The notes below the pieces were generated by a model, which saw only the letters and a list, made by a program, of their open reading frames with translations, was not told the DNA's origin and made no database searches. From Tabrizicola sp. (GTDB lineage: Bacteria; Pseudomonadota; Alphaproteobacteria; Rhodobacterales; Rhodobacteraceae), in contig NZ_JAEULO010000025.1 of the NCBI RefSeq assembly GCF_016793705.1, positions 50,168-114,167 on the forward strand: 64,000 bases of DNA, written 5' to 3'. This document shows, in pieces, positions 34,278-42,627 of the stretch. The stretch's first letter is position 1, and each line of letters starts with the position of its first letter. The position numbers were made by a program, and so were the translations under genes.

Positions 34278-35021
34278 ATGTTTCCGATCCGCGATCACAA
34301 CCCCTCGGGGCAGACCCCATACGTCACCATCGCGCTTATCGCGATCAACATCCTCGTCTTCCTGGGCTATTTCACCACGCTGTCGGAATGGGAGTTGCAA
34401 GACTTCTTCATGACCTGGGGCCTGATCCCCGCGCGCTTCATGTCGGGCGAGGGGTACGAGACACTGATCACCTCGATGTTCCTGCATGGCGGCTGGATGC
34501 ACCTGGGCGGCAACATGCTGTTTCTGTGGATCTTTGGCGACAACCTTGAAGAAGAGATGGGTCATGTCGGCTTCCTGATCTTCTACCTGGCCTGCGGCGC
34601 GGCCGCCGGTCTGGGGCAGGTGCTGCCGGACCCTGGCTCGCTGATTCCGATGGTCGGCGCCTCGGGCGCGATTGGCGGGGTGATGGGGGGGTATCTCCTG
34701 ATGTTCCCCAGGGCCAAGGTCGACGTCCTGTTCATTTTCGTCATCTTCTTCCGCATCTTCGCGATCCCTGCCTGGATCGTCCTTGGCATCTGGCTGGCCA
34801 TCCAGATCTTCTCGGGCGTGGCCACCCCCAGCGATGCGGGCGGGGTCGCCCACTGGGCCCATGTCGGCGGCTTCGTCGGGGGCCTTGTCCTGACCTTGCC
34901 CGTCTGGCTGCGCCGGGGAGCCGGTGGCTATTGGCAGGCGACCCAAGGCCACCCCCCGCACCCGGAAACCCGGTTCGAGGCCTCGCGCTCCAACATCCCG
35001 CTCGTCCGCCGCCGTCGCTGA
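34278..35021 (+). CDS. Rhomboid-family intramembrane serine protease
   Basis: A 247-residue membrane protein with about six segments. The L1 loop FLHGGWMHLGGNMLFLWIFGDNLE, the catalytic serine in VGASGAIGGVMGGY (about residue 129) and the catalytic histidine in HWAHVGGFVGG are intact, so it should be an active rhomboid. It ends with a basic cytoplasmic tail. It begins 32 bases after putA. Substrates unknown. Confidence 0.93.
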   Translation: MFPIRDHNPSGQTPYVTIALIAINILVFLGYFTTLSEWELQDFFMTWGLIPARFMSGEGYETLITSMFLHGGWMHLGGNMLFLWIFGDNLEEEMGHVGFLIFYLACGAAAGLGQVLPDPGSLIPMVGASGAIGGVMGGYLLMFPRAKVDVLFIFVIFFRIFAIPAWIVLGIWLAIQIFSGVATPSDAGGVAHWAHVGGFVGGLVLTLPVWLRRGAGGYWQATQGHPPHPETRFEASRSNIPLVRRRR

Positions 35022-35080
35022 TCCACCACTTTGCGCAATGCCCGACCGGGAGTAGCATCGCGGCCCTGGGGGGTTCCGCA

Positions 35081-35770
35081 ATGCTCAGGCTTGCCTGTCT
35101 GGTCCTCTGCCTTGCCGCACCGGCCCGGGCCGATTGCCGCCTGGCGCTGGCGCTGGCGGTCGACGTCTCACGGTCCATCGACGCGCAGGATTATGTCATC
35201 CAGACCGACGGCCTCGCCGGGGCCTTGCAGGACCGAGAGGTCCGCGCCGCGATCTTCGGCCCCGAGGGAAAGGTCGCACTGGCAATCTACTACTGGTCGG
35301 GGCGTGGCTATCAGGACCTCGTCCAGCCCTGGGTGATCCTCGACAGCCCCGAGGCGCTGGACGCGGCCATCTGGGAAATCCGCCGCACCCCGCGCCCCGA
35401 AGCGCCGCTGGCCACCGCGTTGGGCGATGCGCTCAGCTATGGCCTTGAGCTGATGTCCGGTGCTCCCGTCTGCGAGCGCAGGGTGATCGACGTGGCGGGC
35501 GACGGACGGAACAACGACGGCATCTCGGTCGCCCGCACCTATGAGCGCGAGGATTTCACCGGGATCACCGTCAACGGCCTCGCCGTGGGCGAGCACGAGG
35601 CCGGTATCACGGATTACTACGCAGAGGAGGTGATCCGCGGCCCCGGCGCCTTTGTCGAGGTCGCTCCCCGGCAAACCGACTACCCCGAGGTGATCCGCCG
35701 CAAGCTGCTGCGTGAGCTGGAGGGACCGATGATCGGCCTTCTCCCGTCGCGAGACCCGACCGAGGGCTGA
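35081..35770 (+). CDS. DUF1194 (von Willebrand A-like) exported protein
   Basis: A 229-residue protein with a signal peptide (MLRLACLVLCLAAPARA) and a vWA-like fold: LALAVDVSRSIDAQDYVIQTDGLAGAL carries the DxSxS MIDAS motif and VIDVAGDGRNNDG the later Asp loop. This matches DUF1194, an alphaproteobacterial periplasmic family of unknown function. The frame is open upstream but only the ATG at 35081 creates a signal peptide. Confidence 0.88.
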   Translation: MLRLACLVLCLAAPARADCRLALALAVDVSRSIDAQDYVIQTDGLAGALQDREVRAAIFGPEGKVALAIYYWSGRGYQDLVQPWVILDSPEALDAAIWEIRRTPRPEAPLATALGDALSYGLELMSGAPVCERRVIDVAGDGRNNDGISVARTYEREDFTGITVNGLAVGEHEAGITDYYAEEVIRGPGAFVEVAPRQTDYPEVIRRKLLRELEGPMIGLLPSRDPTEG

Positions 35771-35790
35771 CCCAAACCCGCCAAGATTAA

Positions 35791-35822
35791 GGAAAACCCG
35801 ACCGGATTTTCGCCGGTTTTCC
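35791..35822 (+). terminator. Probable intrinsic terminator after the DUF1194 gene
   Basis: GGAAAACC (35791-35798) pairs with GGTTTTCC (35815-35822), with CCGG-attttcg-CCGG able to pair inside. The descending arm includes TTTT. It follows the stop by 20 bases. Confidence 0.6.
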
Positions 35823-35823
35823 G

Positions 35824-35852
35824 TTGACTACTGTACACAAGCGGGAATGCTG
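35824..35852 (+). promoter_or_regulatory. Possible sigma-70 promoter of the L,D-transpeptidase gene
   Basis: TTGACT at 35824-35829 is a good -35; the corresponding -10 (ATGCTG, 17-base spacing) is weak. The candidate is 33 bases from the coding start after a terminator, so a promoter is needed here. Confidence 0.35.
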
Positions 35853-35884
35853 CCCGTGATTGATGAACACATTCGGAGGTTTCC

Positions 35885-36307
35885 ATGCGCCGCCATTTTG
35901 CCGCGCTTCTGCTGGGCCTGATGCTGCTGCCGGGGGCTGCGCTCGCGGAACGGATCGTCGCCCATGTCTCGATCACCTCGCAGGAGATGAAGGTCTACCA
36001 CGAGGGTCGGCTGCTCTACACCTGGCCGGTCTCGACCGCCAAGCGGGGCAGCGTCACGCCCCCCGGAACCTACGAGCCCGAGTTCCTGTCGCGCCACCAC
36101 CGCTCGCGTCGCTACAACAACGCGCCGATGCCCTTCGCCATCTTCTACGACGGCAACTACGCCATCCACGGCACCGACCAGATCAAGCGGTTGGGCAAGC
36201 CCGCGAGCCACGGCTGCGTCCGGCTCGACCCGAAGAACGCGAAGATCCTGTTCGAGATGGTCAAGCTCGAGGGGATGGAGAACACCCGCGTCGTGATCGT
36301 GCAGTAG
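35885..36307 (+). CDS. L,D-transpeptidase family protein (YkuD domain)
   Basis: A 140-residue exported protein: signal peptide MRRHFAALLLGLMLLPGAALA, then a compact YkuD domain with IAHVSITSQEMKVYHEGRL, TPPGTYEPEFLSR, YAIHGTDQIKRLGKPASHGCVRLDP. The catalytic Cys is about residue 111 in SHGCVR with its His partner. Such enzymes make 3-3 peptidoglycan cross-links or anchor lipoproteins. A GGAGG ribosome-binding site precedes the ATG. It is a minimal version without a peptidoglycan-binding domain. Confidence 0.92.
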   Translation: MRRHFAALLLGLMLLPGAALAERIVAHVSITSQEMKVYHEGRLLYTWPVSTAKRGSVTPPGTYEPEFLSRHHRSRRYNNAPMPFAIFYDGNYAIHGTDQIKRLGKPASHGCVRLDPKNAKILFEMVKLEGMENTRVVIVQ

Positions 36308-36375
36308 GCCGCCCCCTTCCTTTCCGCGCCCCGACCCGCTATAGCGCCGGGCTTGAAATGCTGCGGGAGCGGACA

Positions 36376-37161
36376 ATGCAGGGCTCGGCCAACCTCAACC
36401 TGATGATCAAGGCCGCGCGCAAGGCGGGCCGCAGCCTCGTGAAGGACTTCCGCGAGGTGGAGAACCTTCAGGTCTCGACCAAGGGGCCGGGCGACTTCGT
36501 GTCGAAGGCCGACCGCGAGGCCGAGCGGTTGATCAAGGAGGAACTGCTCGGCGGCCGTCCGACCTATGGCTGGATTGGCGAGGAAACCGGCGTCCAGGCC
36601 GGGGCCGACCCGACGCGGCGCTGGCTCGTCGATCCGCTGGACGGGACCACCAACTTCCTGCACGGCATGCCGCACTGGGCCGTGTCGATCGCGCTGGAGC
36701 ACAAGGGCGAGATCGTCTCGGCGGTGGTCTACGACCCGGCCAAGGACGAGATGTTCTGGGCCGAGAAGGGTGCCGGGTGCTGGCTGAACGACAACCGCCG
36801 CCTGCGCGTCTCTGGGCGGCGGGCCATGCATGAGGCCGTGTTCGCGACCGGCGTACCCTTCGGTGCCAAGCTGACCCTGCCCGCGATGCTGAAGGACCTC
36901 GGTCGCCTGATGCCCGCCTGTGCCGGGGTTCGCCGCTGGGGCGCCGCCTCGCTCGACCTCGCCTATGTCGCGGCTGGCCGCTTCGATGGCTATTGGGAGC
37001 GCGAGCTTTCGGCCTGGGACATCGCTGCCGGGATCTTGCTGGTGAAGGAAGCCGGTGGCCTGGTCGAAGGCCTGCGGGAAGGAACCGACCCACTCGACGG
37101 CGCGCTGATCGCCGCGAACGAGGGGCTCTTCAAGGCGATGGCCGACACGATCCGCGCCTGA
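36376..37161 (+). CDS. suhB: Inositol monophosphatase family protein
   Basis: A 261-residue Li-sensitive phosphatase family protein: GDFVSKADREAERLIKEEL, WIGEETG, the metal-binding WLVDPLDGTTNFLHGMPHWAVSIAL and the second metal motif ELSAWDIAAGILLVKEAGG. All catalytic acids are intact. Members hydrolyse inositol or related sugar phosphates; SuhB also affects rRNA transcription in E. coli. The gene symbol is by family resemblance only. ATG at 36376 with GGGAGCGG upstream. Confidence 0.88.
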   Translation: MQGSANLNLMIKAARKAGRSLVKDFREVENLQVSTKGPGDFVSKADREAERLIKEELLGGRPTYGWIGEETGVQAGADPTRRWLVDPLDGTTNFLHGMPHWAVSIALEHKGEIVSAVVYDPAKDEMFWAEKGAGCWLNDNRRLRVSGRRAMHEAVFATGVPFGAKLTLPAMLKDLGRLMPACAGVRRWGAASLDLAYVAAGRFDGYWERELSAWDIAAGILLVKEAGGLVEGLREGTDPLDGALIAANEGLFKAMADTIRA

Positions 37162-37168
37162 CGCATCC

Positions 37169-37190
37169 CCGATTTCTTCGAAGAAATCGG
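37169..37190. terminator. 22-bp palindrome centred on TTCGAA, bidirectional terminator/repeat
   Basis: A perfect 22-bp palindrome (CCGATTTCTT paired with AAGAAATCGG across CG) eight bases after the phosphatase stop and 36 bases before the convergent metR stop. Same architecture as 20603-20624 and 49941-49964, again followed by a second TTTTC/GAA-rich segment. Confidence 0.6.
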
Positions 37191-37225
37191 ACCGGCGTTT
37201 TCAAGAACTCCGGCGCCCGGTGCGA

Positions 37226-38131
37226 TCACTCGCGCTGCAGTTTCACCGGCTCCGACCGCGCCAGCCGCAGGAAATGCGCGATATAGGGTTTGGCCGCATC
37301 CTCCTCCCGCGTCGCTGCATACATCCGCTTTGTCACCACCTCGGGTCCCAGGGGGCGCGTGATGTAGTCGGCATTCGTCTTCACCTCGCGCATCACCCAG
37401 TCGGGCAGCACCGCCACGCCCCGGTTCGAGCCGACCAGCATCAGGATCACCGCCGTCAGTTCCGCCGTCCGCTGCGCGCGGGGCTCCACCTTGGCCGGGG
37501 TCAGCACCTCGGTGAAGATGTCCAGCTTGTCCCGGCTCACCGGATAGGTGATCAGCACCTGGTCGCGGAAATCCTCGGCCGTGATGAAGTCTTTCTTGGC
37601 GAGTGGGTTCTGGGCCGATCCGACAAAGGTCGGGTGATAGTCGAACAGCGGGTTGAACACGATCCCCGGAGGCGGCTCCCGGTCGGAACTGATCACCAGA
37701 TCCACATCCTCGCGGTTCAGCGCGGGCAGCGCCTCGAATGCCAGCCCCGCCCGGATATCCACGTCGATCTCGGGCCAGGCGTGGCGGAACATCTCCAAGA
37801 CCGGGAACAGCCAGTCGAAACAGGCGTGGCACTCGATGGCGATGTGCAACCGCCCCGTCCGCCCCGCCCGTAGCGCGCGGAACTCCTCCTCCATCGCGTC
37901 AATCTCGGGCAGGATGCGCTCTGCCGCCCGTAGCATCCGGACCCCCGCCGCAGACAGTCGCATCGGTTTCGACCGCCGCACGAACAGCTCCATCCCCGCC
38001 TGTGCCTCCAGCCCCGCAACCTGATGCGACAGGGCTGATTGCGTCATGTTCAGCACGTCCGCCGCCCGGGCCAAGCCCCCGGCCTGCTGGATCGCCCGGA
38101 TCGTCCGCAGGTGGCGCAGCTCGATGTACAT
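37226..38131 (-). CDS. metR: LysR-family transcriptional regulator, MetR-like
   Basis: A 301-residue LysR-type activator with N-terminal helix-turn-helix (LRTIRAIQQAGGLARAADVLNMTQSALSHQVAGLEAQAG) and a MetR-like effector domain (IAIECHACFDWLFPVLEMFR, LDIFTEVLTPAKVEP). The IECH block is found in MetR proteins, which respond to homocysteine. The gene diverges from metF, as expected for methionine regulation. Confidence 0.9.
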   Translation of the reverse strand: MYIELRHLRTIRAIQQAGGLARAADVLNMTQSALSHQVAGLEAQAGMELFVRRSKPMRLSAAGVRMLRAAERILPEIDAMEEEFRALRAGRTGRLHIAIECHACFDWLFPVLEMFRHAWPEIDVDIRAGLAFEALPALNREDVDLVISSDREPPPGIVFNPLFDYHPTFVGSAQNPLAKKDFITAEDFRDQVLITYPVSRDKLDIFTEVLTPAKVEPRAQRTAELTAVILMLVGSNRGVAVLPDWVMREVKTNADYITRPLGPEVVTKRMYAATREEDAAKPYIAHFLRLARSEPVKLQRE

Positions 38132-38216
38132 GAATGAACCTCATCAAGATGGTGAGAATTATGAATTGGTCTCACATCATGGAATCGGCGACAAGGGGCC
38201 ATCGAAGGAGAGACCC
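38132..38216. promoter_or_regulatory. metR-metF divergent promoter with inverted repeat
   Basis: GTGAGA (38152-38157) and TCTCAC (38170-38175) form a perfect inverted repeat with a 12-base spacer, and TGAATGAACCTCATCA overlaps the metR start. Either could be a LysR-type site. GAAGGAGAG provides the metF ribosome-binding site. No SAM/SAH riboswitch was recognised. Confidence 0.5.
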
Positions 38217-39083
38217 ATGCCCACGCCCCGCATCAGCTTTGAATTCTTCCCGCCTCAGTCGCTGGACGCCTCGTTCCGCCTGTGGGAGACGGTGCAGGTG
38301 CTGGCGCCGATGCAGCCGGACTTCGTCTCCGTCACCTATGGCGCGGGCGGCACCACGCGGACGCTGACGCATGAGGCGGTTTCCACCATCCACCGCAACT
38401 ATGGTCTGAAAGTCGCGGCGCATCTGACCTGCGTCGATGCCACCCGGACCGAGACTTTGGCCATCGCCGAAGCCTATGCGGCTGTCGGCGTGACCGAGAT
38501 CGTCGCCCTGCGCGGCGATGCCCCGAAAGGGGCGCAGCGCTTCGTTCCGCATCCGCTGGGCTTCGCCAACTCGGTCGAGCTGGTGGAGAAACTGGCCCGC
38601 ACCGGCAAGTTCAAGATTCGCGTGGGCGCCTATCCCGAACCGCACCCCGATGCCGCCGACAGCAGCGCCGACGTGACCTGGCTCAAGCGCAAGATCGACG
38701 CAGGCGCATCCAGCGCCATCACCCAGTTCTTCTTCGACGCCGACACCTTCTTCCGCTTCCGAGATGCCTGCGTGAAGGCCGGGATCGACGCCCCGATCAT
38801 CCCCGGCATCCTGCCGATCACCTCCTGGGAGGGCGCGAAGAAGTTCGCCCGCCGCTGCGGAACCTCGGTGTCGCACAAGCTGGACGAGGCCTTCACAATC
38901 GCCGCCCGCGACGGGCGCGAGGAGCTTCTGGCGCTTGCCCAATGCACCGCGCTTTGCGACCGGCTGCTGCAGGGCGGGGTTCAGGACCTGCACTTCTACA
39001 CCCTGAACCGCCCGCATCTGACCCGTGAAGTGGTCCACGCGCTCGGCATCCTGCCCGAGGTCGTGCTGGAGAAGGTGGCCTGA
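38217..39083 (+). CDS. metF: 5,10-methylenetetrahydrofolate reductase
   Basis: A 288-residue flavoprotein that makes 5-methyl-THF for methionine synthesis. ISFEFFPPQ, VSVTYGAGGTTR (FAD/NADH site), AAHLTCVDATR, LRGDAPKG, GAYPEPHPDA, ITQFFFDADTFFRF and HFYTLNRPHLT are all classical MTHFR blocks. ATG at 38217 preceded by GGAGAG. A strong terminator follows. Confidence 0.97.
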   Translation: MPTPRISFEFFPPQSLDASFRLWETVQVLAPMQPDFVSVTYGAGGTTRTLTHEAVSTIHRNYGLKVAAHLTCVDATRTETLAIAEAYAAVGVTEIVALRGDAPKGAQRFVPHPLGFANSVELVEKLARTGKFKIRVGAYPEPHPDAADSSADVTWLKRKIDAGASSAITQFFFDADTFFRFRDACVKAGIDAPIIPGILPITSWEGAKKFARRCGTSVSHKLDEAFTIAARDGREELLALAQCTALCDRLLQGGVQDLHFYTLNRPHLTREVVHALGILPEVVLEKVA

Positions 39084-39116
39084 TTTCCGCCCTGCGGGGC
39101 AACCGATGTCTCCCTG

Positions 39117-39169
39117 GGCGGCTTTCCGGACTGTCCCCGACAGACCCCCGGAAGGCCGCCAATTTTTTT
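39117..39169 (+). terminator. Strong Rho-independent terminator after metF
   Basis: A 13-bp stem (GGCGGCTTTCCGG with CCGGAAGGCCGCC, one G-U) encloses an 18-base loop that itself holds CTGT-ccccg-ACAG. A run of seven T follows directly. Confidence 0.93.
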
Positions 39170-39229
39170 GCCCGTTGCCCGTGAGGGGATATCGGCTAAT
39201 CTCCCGCGAACCCCAATCGCGGACTGTCC

Positions 39230-39670
39230 ATGCCGAAACTTGTCACCCTTCTGAACGGCCCGAACCTGAACCTGCTTGGCCTGCGCCAGCCGGAAATCTA
39301 CGGGCGCGAGACGCTGGACGATGTCTCGGCCCGGGTTGCCGATCTGGCAGAGGAACTGGGTCTGCGCGTGAAGGCGCAGCAATCGAACCACGAAGGCCAG
39401 CTGGTCGACTGGATTCACGAGGCGCGCGGCGCATCGGCCGCCATCATCATCAACCCCGGCGCCTATTCGCATACCTCCATCGCGATCCTCGACGCCCTCA
39501 ACGCCTATGACGGCCCGGTGATCGAGGTCCACATCTCCAACATCCACAAGCGCGAGGCGTTCCGGCACCACTCCCACGTCTCTGCCCGCGCCGACGGCGT
39601 CATCGCGGGCTGCGGGACCGAGGGCTACCTCCTGGCCCTGCGCCGGATCGCCTCGCTCCTCAAGGCATGA
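39230..39670 (+). CDS. aroQ: 3-dehydroquinate dehydratase, type II
   Basis: A 146-residue dodecameric-type dehydratase of the shikimate pathway. [23 protein letters not shown] (catalytic Tyr and Arg), [35 protein letters not shown] (catalytic His) and [15 protein letters not shown] are complete. The ATGA overlap with the next gene suggests co-transcription with the ligase and thiolase, an unusual set of partners. Confidence 0.97.
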   Translation: MPKLVTLLNGPNLNLLGLRQPEIYGRETLDDVSARVADLAEELGLRVKAQQSNHEGQLVDWIHEARGASAAIIINPGAYSHTSIAILDALNAYDGPVIEVHISNIHKREAFRHHSHVSARADGVIAGCGTEGYLLALRRIASLLKA

Positions 39671-41001
39671 GCGAACGCTTCCGCTGGCATCCCGAAGCCC
39701 GGCTCTACGACAGCGCGGGGGGGGAGGTGATGGGGCCAGCCTCCGCCTCAGCAGGACGCCATCCCCGCGCCGCCGCTTCTTGTCAGACCACGCCGCTCCT
39801 GGAACCGGTGTCCGCCGAAACGTCCATCGGTGTCCTCCTGCCCGACACCCCCCAGGGCCTCGCCGCTGCCATCGGCCACCCCGCCTTCCGCATCGGCGCC
39901 CCCGACCAGCCGCCGCCCGCAGCGCATGGCCAGCCGGTCCTGGAGACCCTCACTTCCGGCTCCACCGGCCAGCCCCGCCGCATCTGCCGCACGCAAGCCT
40001 CCTGGACCGCCAGCTTTGCCGTCAACGCGGGGCTCGGCATCGGCCCCGGCGCACGCGTCGCCGTGCTTGGACGCCTGGTTCATTCGCTCTCGCTCTACGG
40101 GGCCATCGAGGGCCTGCATCTCGGTGCCGAAGTCCATCTCCTCGCCAACCTCCGTCCCGACCGCCAGCGCGCGGCCCTCGGCGACCGCCGCATCACCCAT
40201 CTTTATGCCACGCCCGCCCAGTTGCGCCTGCTGACCGGGCCGCAAACACTCCCCGACCTCCGCCTGATCCTCACCGGCGGCTCCAAGCTCGACCCGGCCC
40301 TTCGCGCCGCCCTCGCCAGCCTCGCCCCAGAGGCCAAGGTCCGCGAGTTCTACGGCGCCGCAGAGACCAGCTTCATCACCCTGGCCGACGAAACGACCCC
40401 CGACACCTCCGTCGGTCGCCCCTATCCCGGCGTCGACCTCCATCTCGATCCGACCGGCGAGGTCTGGGTCCGCAGCCCCTATCTCTTCCTCGACTATGCC
40501 TTTCACATTTGCCCAAATATCCCCGCCGGAGGCACGCCCGAGCCGGTTGCGCGTCCTTCACGCGCAGAGGCGAGACAGGAGGCTTGCGCGCCAGCGCTCG
40601 AGTCCATTCCCTCGGCAACCCGCTGGCGCGACGGCTGGCTTTCGGTGGGCGAGATCGGCAGTCTGGAAAACGGCTTCCTCACCCTCAAGGGCCGCGCGGG
40701 CCGGATGGTCACGGTGGCCGACCAGAACGTCTTTCCCGAAGAGATCGAGGCCCTGCTGCACACCCTTCCCGGCGTCATCCGCGCCGCCGTGCTGCCGGTG
40801 CCCGACACGAAACGCGGCCACAGCCTGATCGCCGTGCTGCAAGGCGACCCTGCGCAGGAAGCCGCCATCCTTTCCGCCCTCCGTCGGACGCTCGGGCGGC
40901 TCAAATCCCCCAAATCCCTGGTCTGGCGTGAAGACTGGCCCATGCTCTCCTCCGGCAAGACCGACTTCAGGGCTCTGGAGGCGACACTTTGGCCCGTCTG
41001 A
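39667..41001 (+). CDS. AMP-binding (acyl-CoA synthetase-like) enzyme carrying an in-frame repeat insertion
   Basis: A 444-residue class I adenylate-forming protein. [12 protein letters not shown] is the P-loop-like A3 motif, [16 protein letters not shown] the A5 motif, GWLSVGEIG the A7 motif, and [13 protein letters not shown] the A10 motif with catalytic Lys. Between LFLDYA and [13 protein letters not shown] lies a foreign stretch encoded by a 108-bp dispersed repeat (residues about 278-313). The repeat is a multiple of three and keeps the frame. The N-terminal domain is shorter than in typical acyl-CoA synthetases. It overlaps aroQ by four bases and the thiolase by 13, and sits beside bioY; such ligase-thiolase-bioY linkages suggest pimelate/biotin-precursor metabolism. 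Whether it is active with the insertion is unknown. Confidence 0.82.
   Translation: MSERFRWHPEARLYDSAGGEVMGPASASAGRHPRAAASCQTTPLLEPVSAETSIGVLLPDTPQGLAAAIGHPAFRIGAPDQPPPAAHGQPVLETLTSGSTGQPRRICRTQASWTASFAVNAGLGIGPGARVAVLGRLVHSLSLYGAIEGLHLGAEVHLLANLRPDRQRAALGDRRITHLYATPAQLRLLTGPQTLPDLRLILTGGSKLDPALRAALASLAPEAKVREFYGAAETSFITLADETTPDTSVGRPYPGVDLHLDPTGEVWVRSPYLFLDYAFHICPNIPAGGTPEPVARPSRAEARQEACAPALESIPSATRWRDGWLSVGEIGSLENGFLTLKGRAGRMVTVADQNVFPEEIEALLHTLPGVIRAAVLPVPDTKRGHSLIAVLQGDPAQEAAILSALRRTLGRLKSPKSLVWREDWPMLSSGKTDFRALEATLWPV
40497..40604. repeat. 108-bp dispersed repeat inside the ligase gene
   Basis: Shares long blocks with 25812-25936: TGCCTTTCACATTTGCCCAA, GAGCCGGTTGCGCGT, TTCACGCGCAGAGGCGAGA and GCTTGCGCGCCAGCGCTCG. 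It is exactly 36 codons, has no stop in the ligase frame and lies between the A5 and A7 motifs, where a surface loop is expected. Confidence 0.88.
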
Positions 41002-42068
41002 TCGCCGCTCGCCGCACCGCTGTCGTGCCCCGGGGTGGCGCCTTCGCCCGGCTGTCGATCGAAGACCTCGCCGCTCCGGTCCTGCAAGCCTGCCTGACGG
41101 ACGCCGGGATCGAGCCAGCACGGGTGGACGAGCTGATCCTGTCGAACGCCCTCGGGCTTGGCGGCAACCCCGCCCGCCGGGTCGCACTGGCCGCGGGCCT
41201 GCCCGAAACCGTCGCGGGCCTGACAACCGACCGGCAATGCGCGGGCGGGCTCGACGCCATCCTGCTGGCCAAGGCCCTGGTGGATTCCGGAGCCGCCGAA
41301 GTCGTCCTCGCCGGGGGGGTCGAAAGCTACTCCCGTCGCCCCCTGCGCCTGAGGACCGATCCCGACGGTGGCCCGCCCGTGCCCTATGAGCAGGCCCCTT
41401 TCACCCCCTGGCCCGACCGCGACCCCGACATGGCCGAGGCGGCGGAAACTCTCGCAGAGCGCCTTGGCATCGCCCGCGAAAGGCAAGAGGCCTGGGCCGC
41501 CCAAAGTCACGCCAAGGCGCTTGCCGCTGACTTGGCTGCCGAGATCGTCCCCGTGAACGGCGTCTCCCGCGACGCCTTTCCCCGCGTCCTCTCGCCCAAG
41601 CTGCTTGCCCGCGCCCCGGTCCTGGCCGGCCGCATCACCTCGGCAACTGCGGCGGTCGCGGCGGATGCCGCCGCTCTCTGCCTTGTCGTCTCCGACCGCA
41701 TCGCAAGGGGCAGAGGGCTTTCCCTCCTTTCCGGAGCCACCCTCGGGGGCGCCCCCGATGAACCCGGCCTCGCCCCGGTCGTCGCGATCCGGCGCATGTG
41801 GCAGGGCGAGCCGCTGGCTCAGGCGGAGATCATGGAAGCCTATGCCGTGCAGGCCCTTGCCGTGATCGACAGGGCAGGGCTCGATCCGGCCCAGGTCAAC
41901 CCCGAAGGCGGCGGGCTCGCGCGTGGCCATCCCATCGGCGCGTCGGGGGCGATCCTTGCCGTCAGGCTGTTCCACGGGATGCAAGGGGGCAGGGGCCTCG
42001 CCGCCATCGCGGCGGCGGGCGGTATCGGGACGGCGCTTCTGGTGGAACGCTCAAGTGGTGCGGGATAG
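40989..42068 (+). CDS. Thiolase-fold protein with non-canonical active site
   Basis: A 359-residue thiolase-like protein. The nucleophilic Cys is retained in TDRQCAGGLDAILLAKAL and the His in GGGLARGHPIGASGAI. The NEAF motif reads IMEAYAVQA, and the C-terminal CxG block reads AIAAAGGIGTA, so the second catalytic Cys is replaced by Ala. It is also shorter than the usual 390 residues. It probably starts at a TTG at 40989, preceded by CTGGAGGCG, inside the end of the ligase gene. With the ligase it resembles the yhfT-yhfS pair linked to bioY in Bacillus. It may catalyse a decarboxylating or non-thiolytic Claisen-type step. Confidence 0.82.
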   Translation: MARLIAARRTAVVPRGGAFARLSIEDLAAPVLQACLTDAGIEPARVDELILSNALGLGGNPARRVALAAGLPETVAGLTTDRQCAGGLDAILLAKALVDSGAAEVVLAGGVESYSRRPLRLRTDPDGGPPVPYEQAPFTPWPDRDPDMAEAAETLAERLGIARERQEAWAAQSHAKALAADLAAEIVPVNGVSRDAFPRVLSPKLLARAPVLAGRITSATAAVAADAAALCLVVSDRIARGRGLSLLSGATLGGAPDEPGLAPVVAIRRMWQGEPLAQAEIMEAYAVQALAVIDRAGLDPAQVNPEGGGLARGHPIGASGAILAVRLFHGMQGGRGLAAIAAAGGIGTALLVERSSGAG

Positions 42069-42599
42069 GACGGCGCCGGGTCGCATCCGGGCAAGCTGGC
42101 CGGTCACCAGACCGGCCGCGCCGGCCTTCACCAGGTCCCCCGGCAGAAAAGCCAAGGCGCCCATGGCCGTCTCCTGCAAGGTGAACTCGTTCATATAGGC
42201 GGCCACCGGTATGCCAATTGCATAGAGCGCCATCATGCCGCCGCCGATCGAGGCAAGCGCAGCGGCTGCGCCAAGTGGCAGGCCCGTGAGCCGTTCGGTC
42301 AGCCAGCCGGTGACATAGGCCGCGACCGGGAAGCCGATCACATATCCGATCCGCGGCGTGTACAGGACTGTCCAGAGGTTCGCGCCGCCCGAAAGCAGTG
42401 GAAGACCCAGAGCGATCAGGCCAACGAACACCAGTACCGCAAGGGCGCCCCGGCGGGCGCCAAGGACGGTTCCGGCCAACATGACGCCAAAGGATTGAAG
42501 CGTGATGGGAACGCCCGCGACGAGATCGATCCGCGGCATGAAGCCCAAGGCCGCGATCAGGGCGGCAAAGAGCGCGACGTAGGCAATGGTGCGTTCCAA
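42051..42599 (-). CDS. bioY: Biotin transporter substrate-binding membrane component BioY
   Basis: A 183-residue S-component of an ECF transporter with six hydrophobic segments: VPITLQSFGVMLAGTVLGARRGALAVLVFVGLIALGLPLLSGG is the BioY hallmark, then RIGYVIGFPVAAYVTGWL and FLPGDLVKA. No ATG fits; a TTG at 42599 gives MERTIAYVALFAAL with a GAGGGAG ribosome-binding site. The 3' end overlaps the convergent thiolase gene by 18 bases. It is last in the bioM-bioN-bioY operon. Confidence 0.94.
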   Translation of the reverse strand: MERTIAYVALFAALIAALGFMPRIDLVAGVPITLQSFGVMLAGTVLGARRGALAVLVFVGLIALGLPLLSGGANLWTVLYTPRIGYVIGFPVAAYVTGWLTERLTGLPLGAAAALASIGGGMMALYAIGIPVAAYMNEFTLQETAMGALAFLPGDLVKAGAAGLVTGQLARMRPGAVLSRTT

Positions 42600-42627
42600 C
42601 GGTATCTCCCTCGATGTCAGCCTGCTG

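Noticed and set aside
38132-38216. SAM-II or SAH riboswitch before metF
   Set aside because: The gap is only 85 bases and is better explained as a LysR-type divergent operator; no pseudoknot segments were found.
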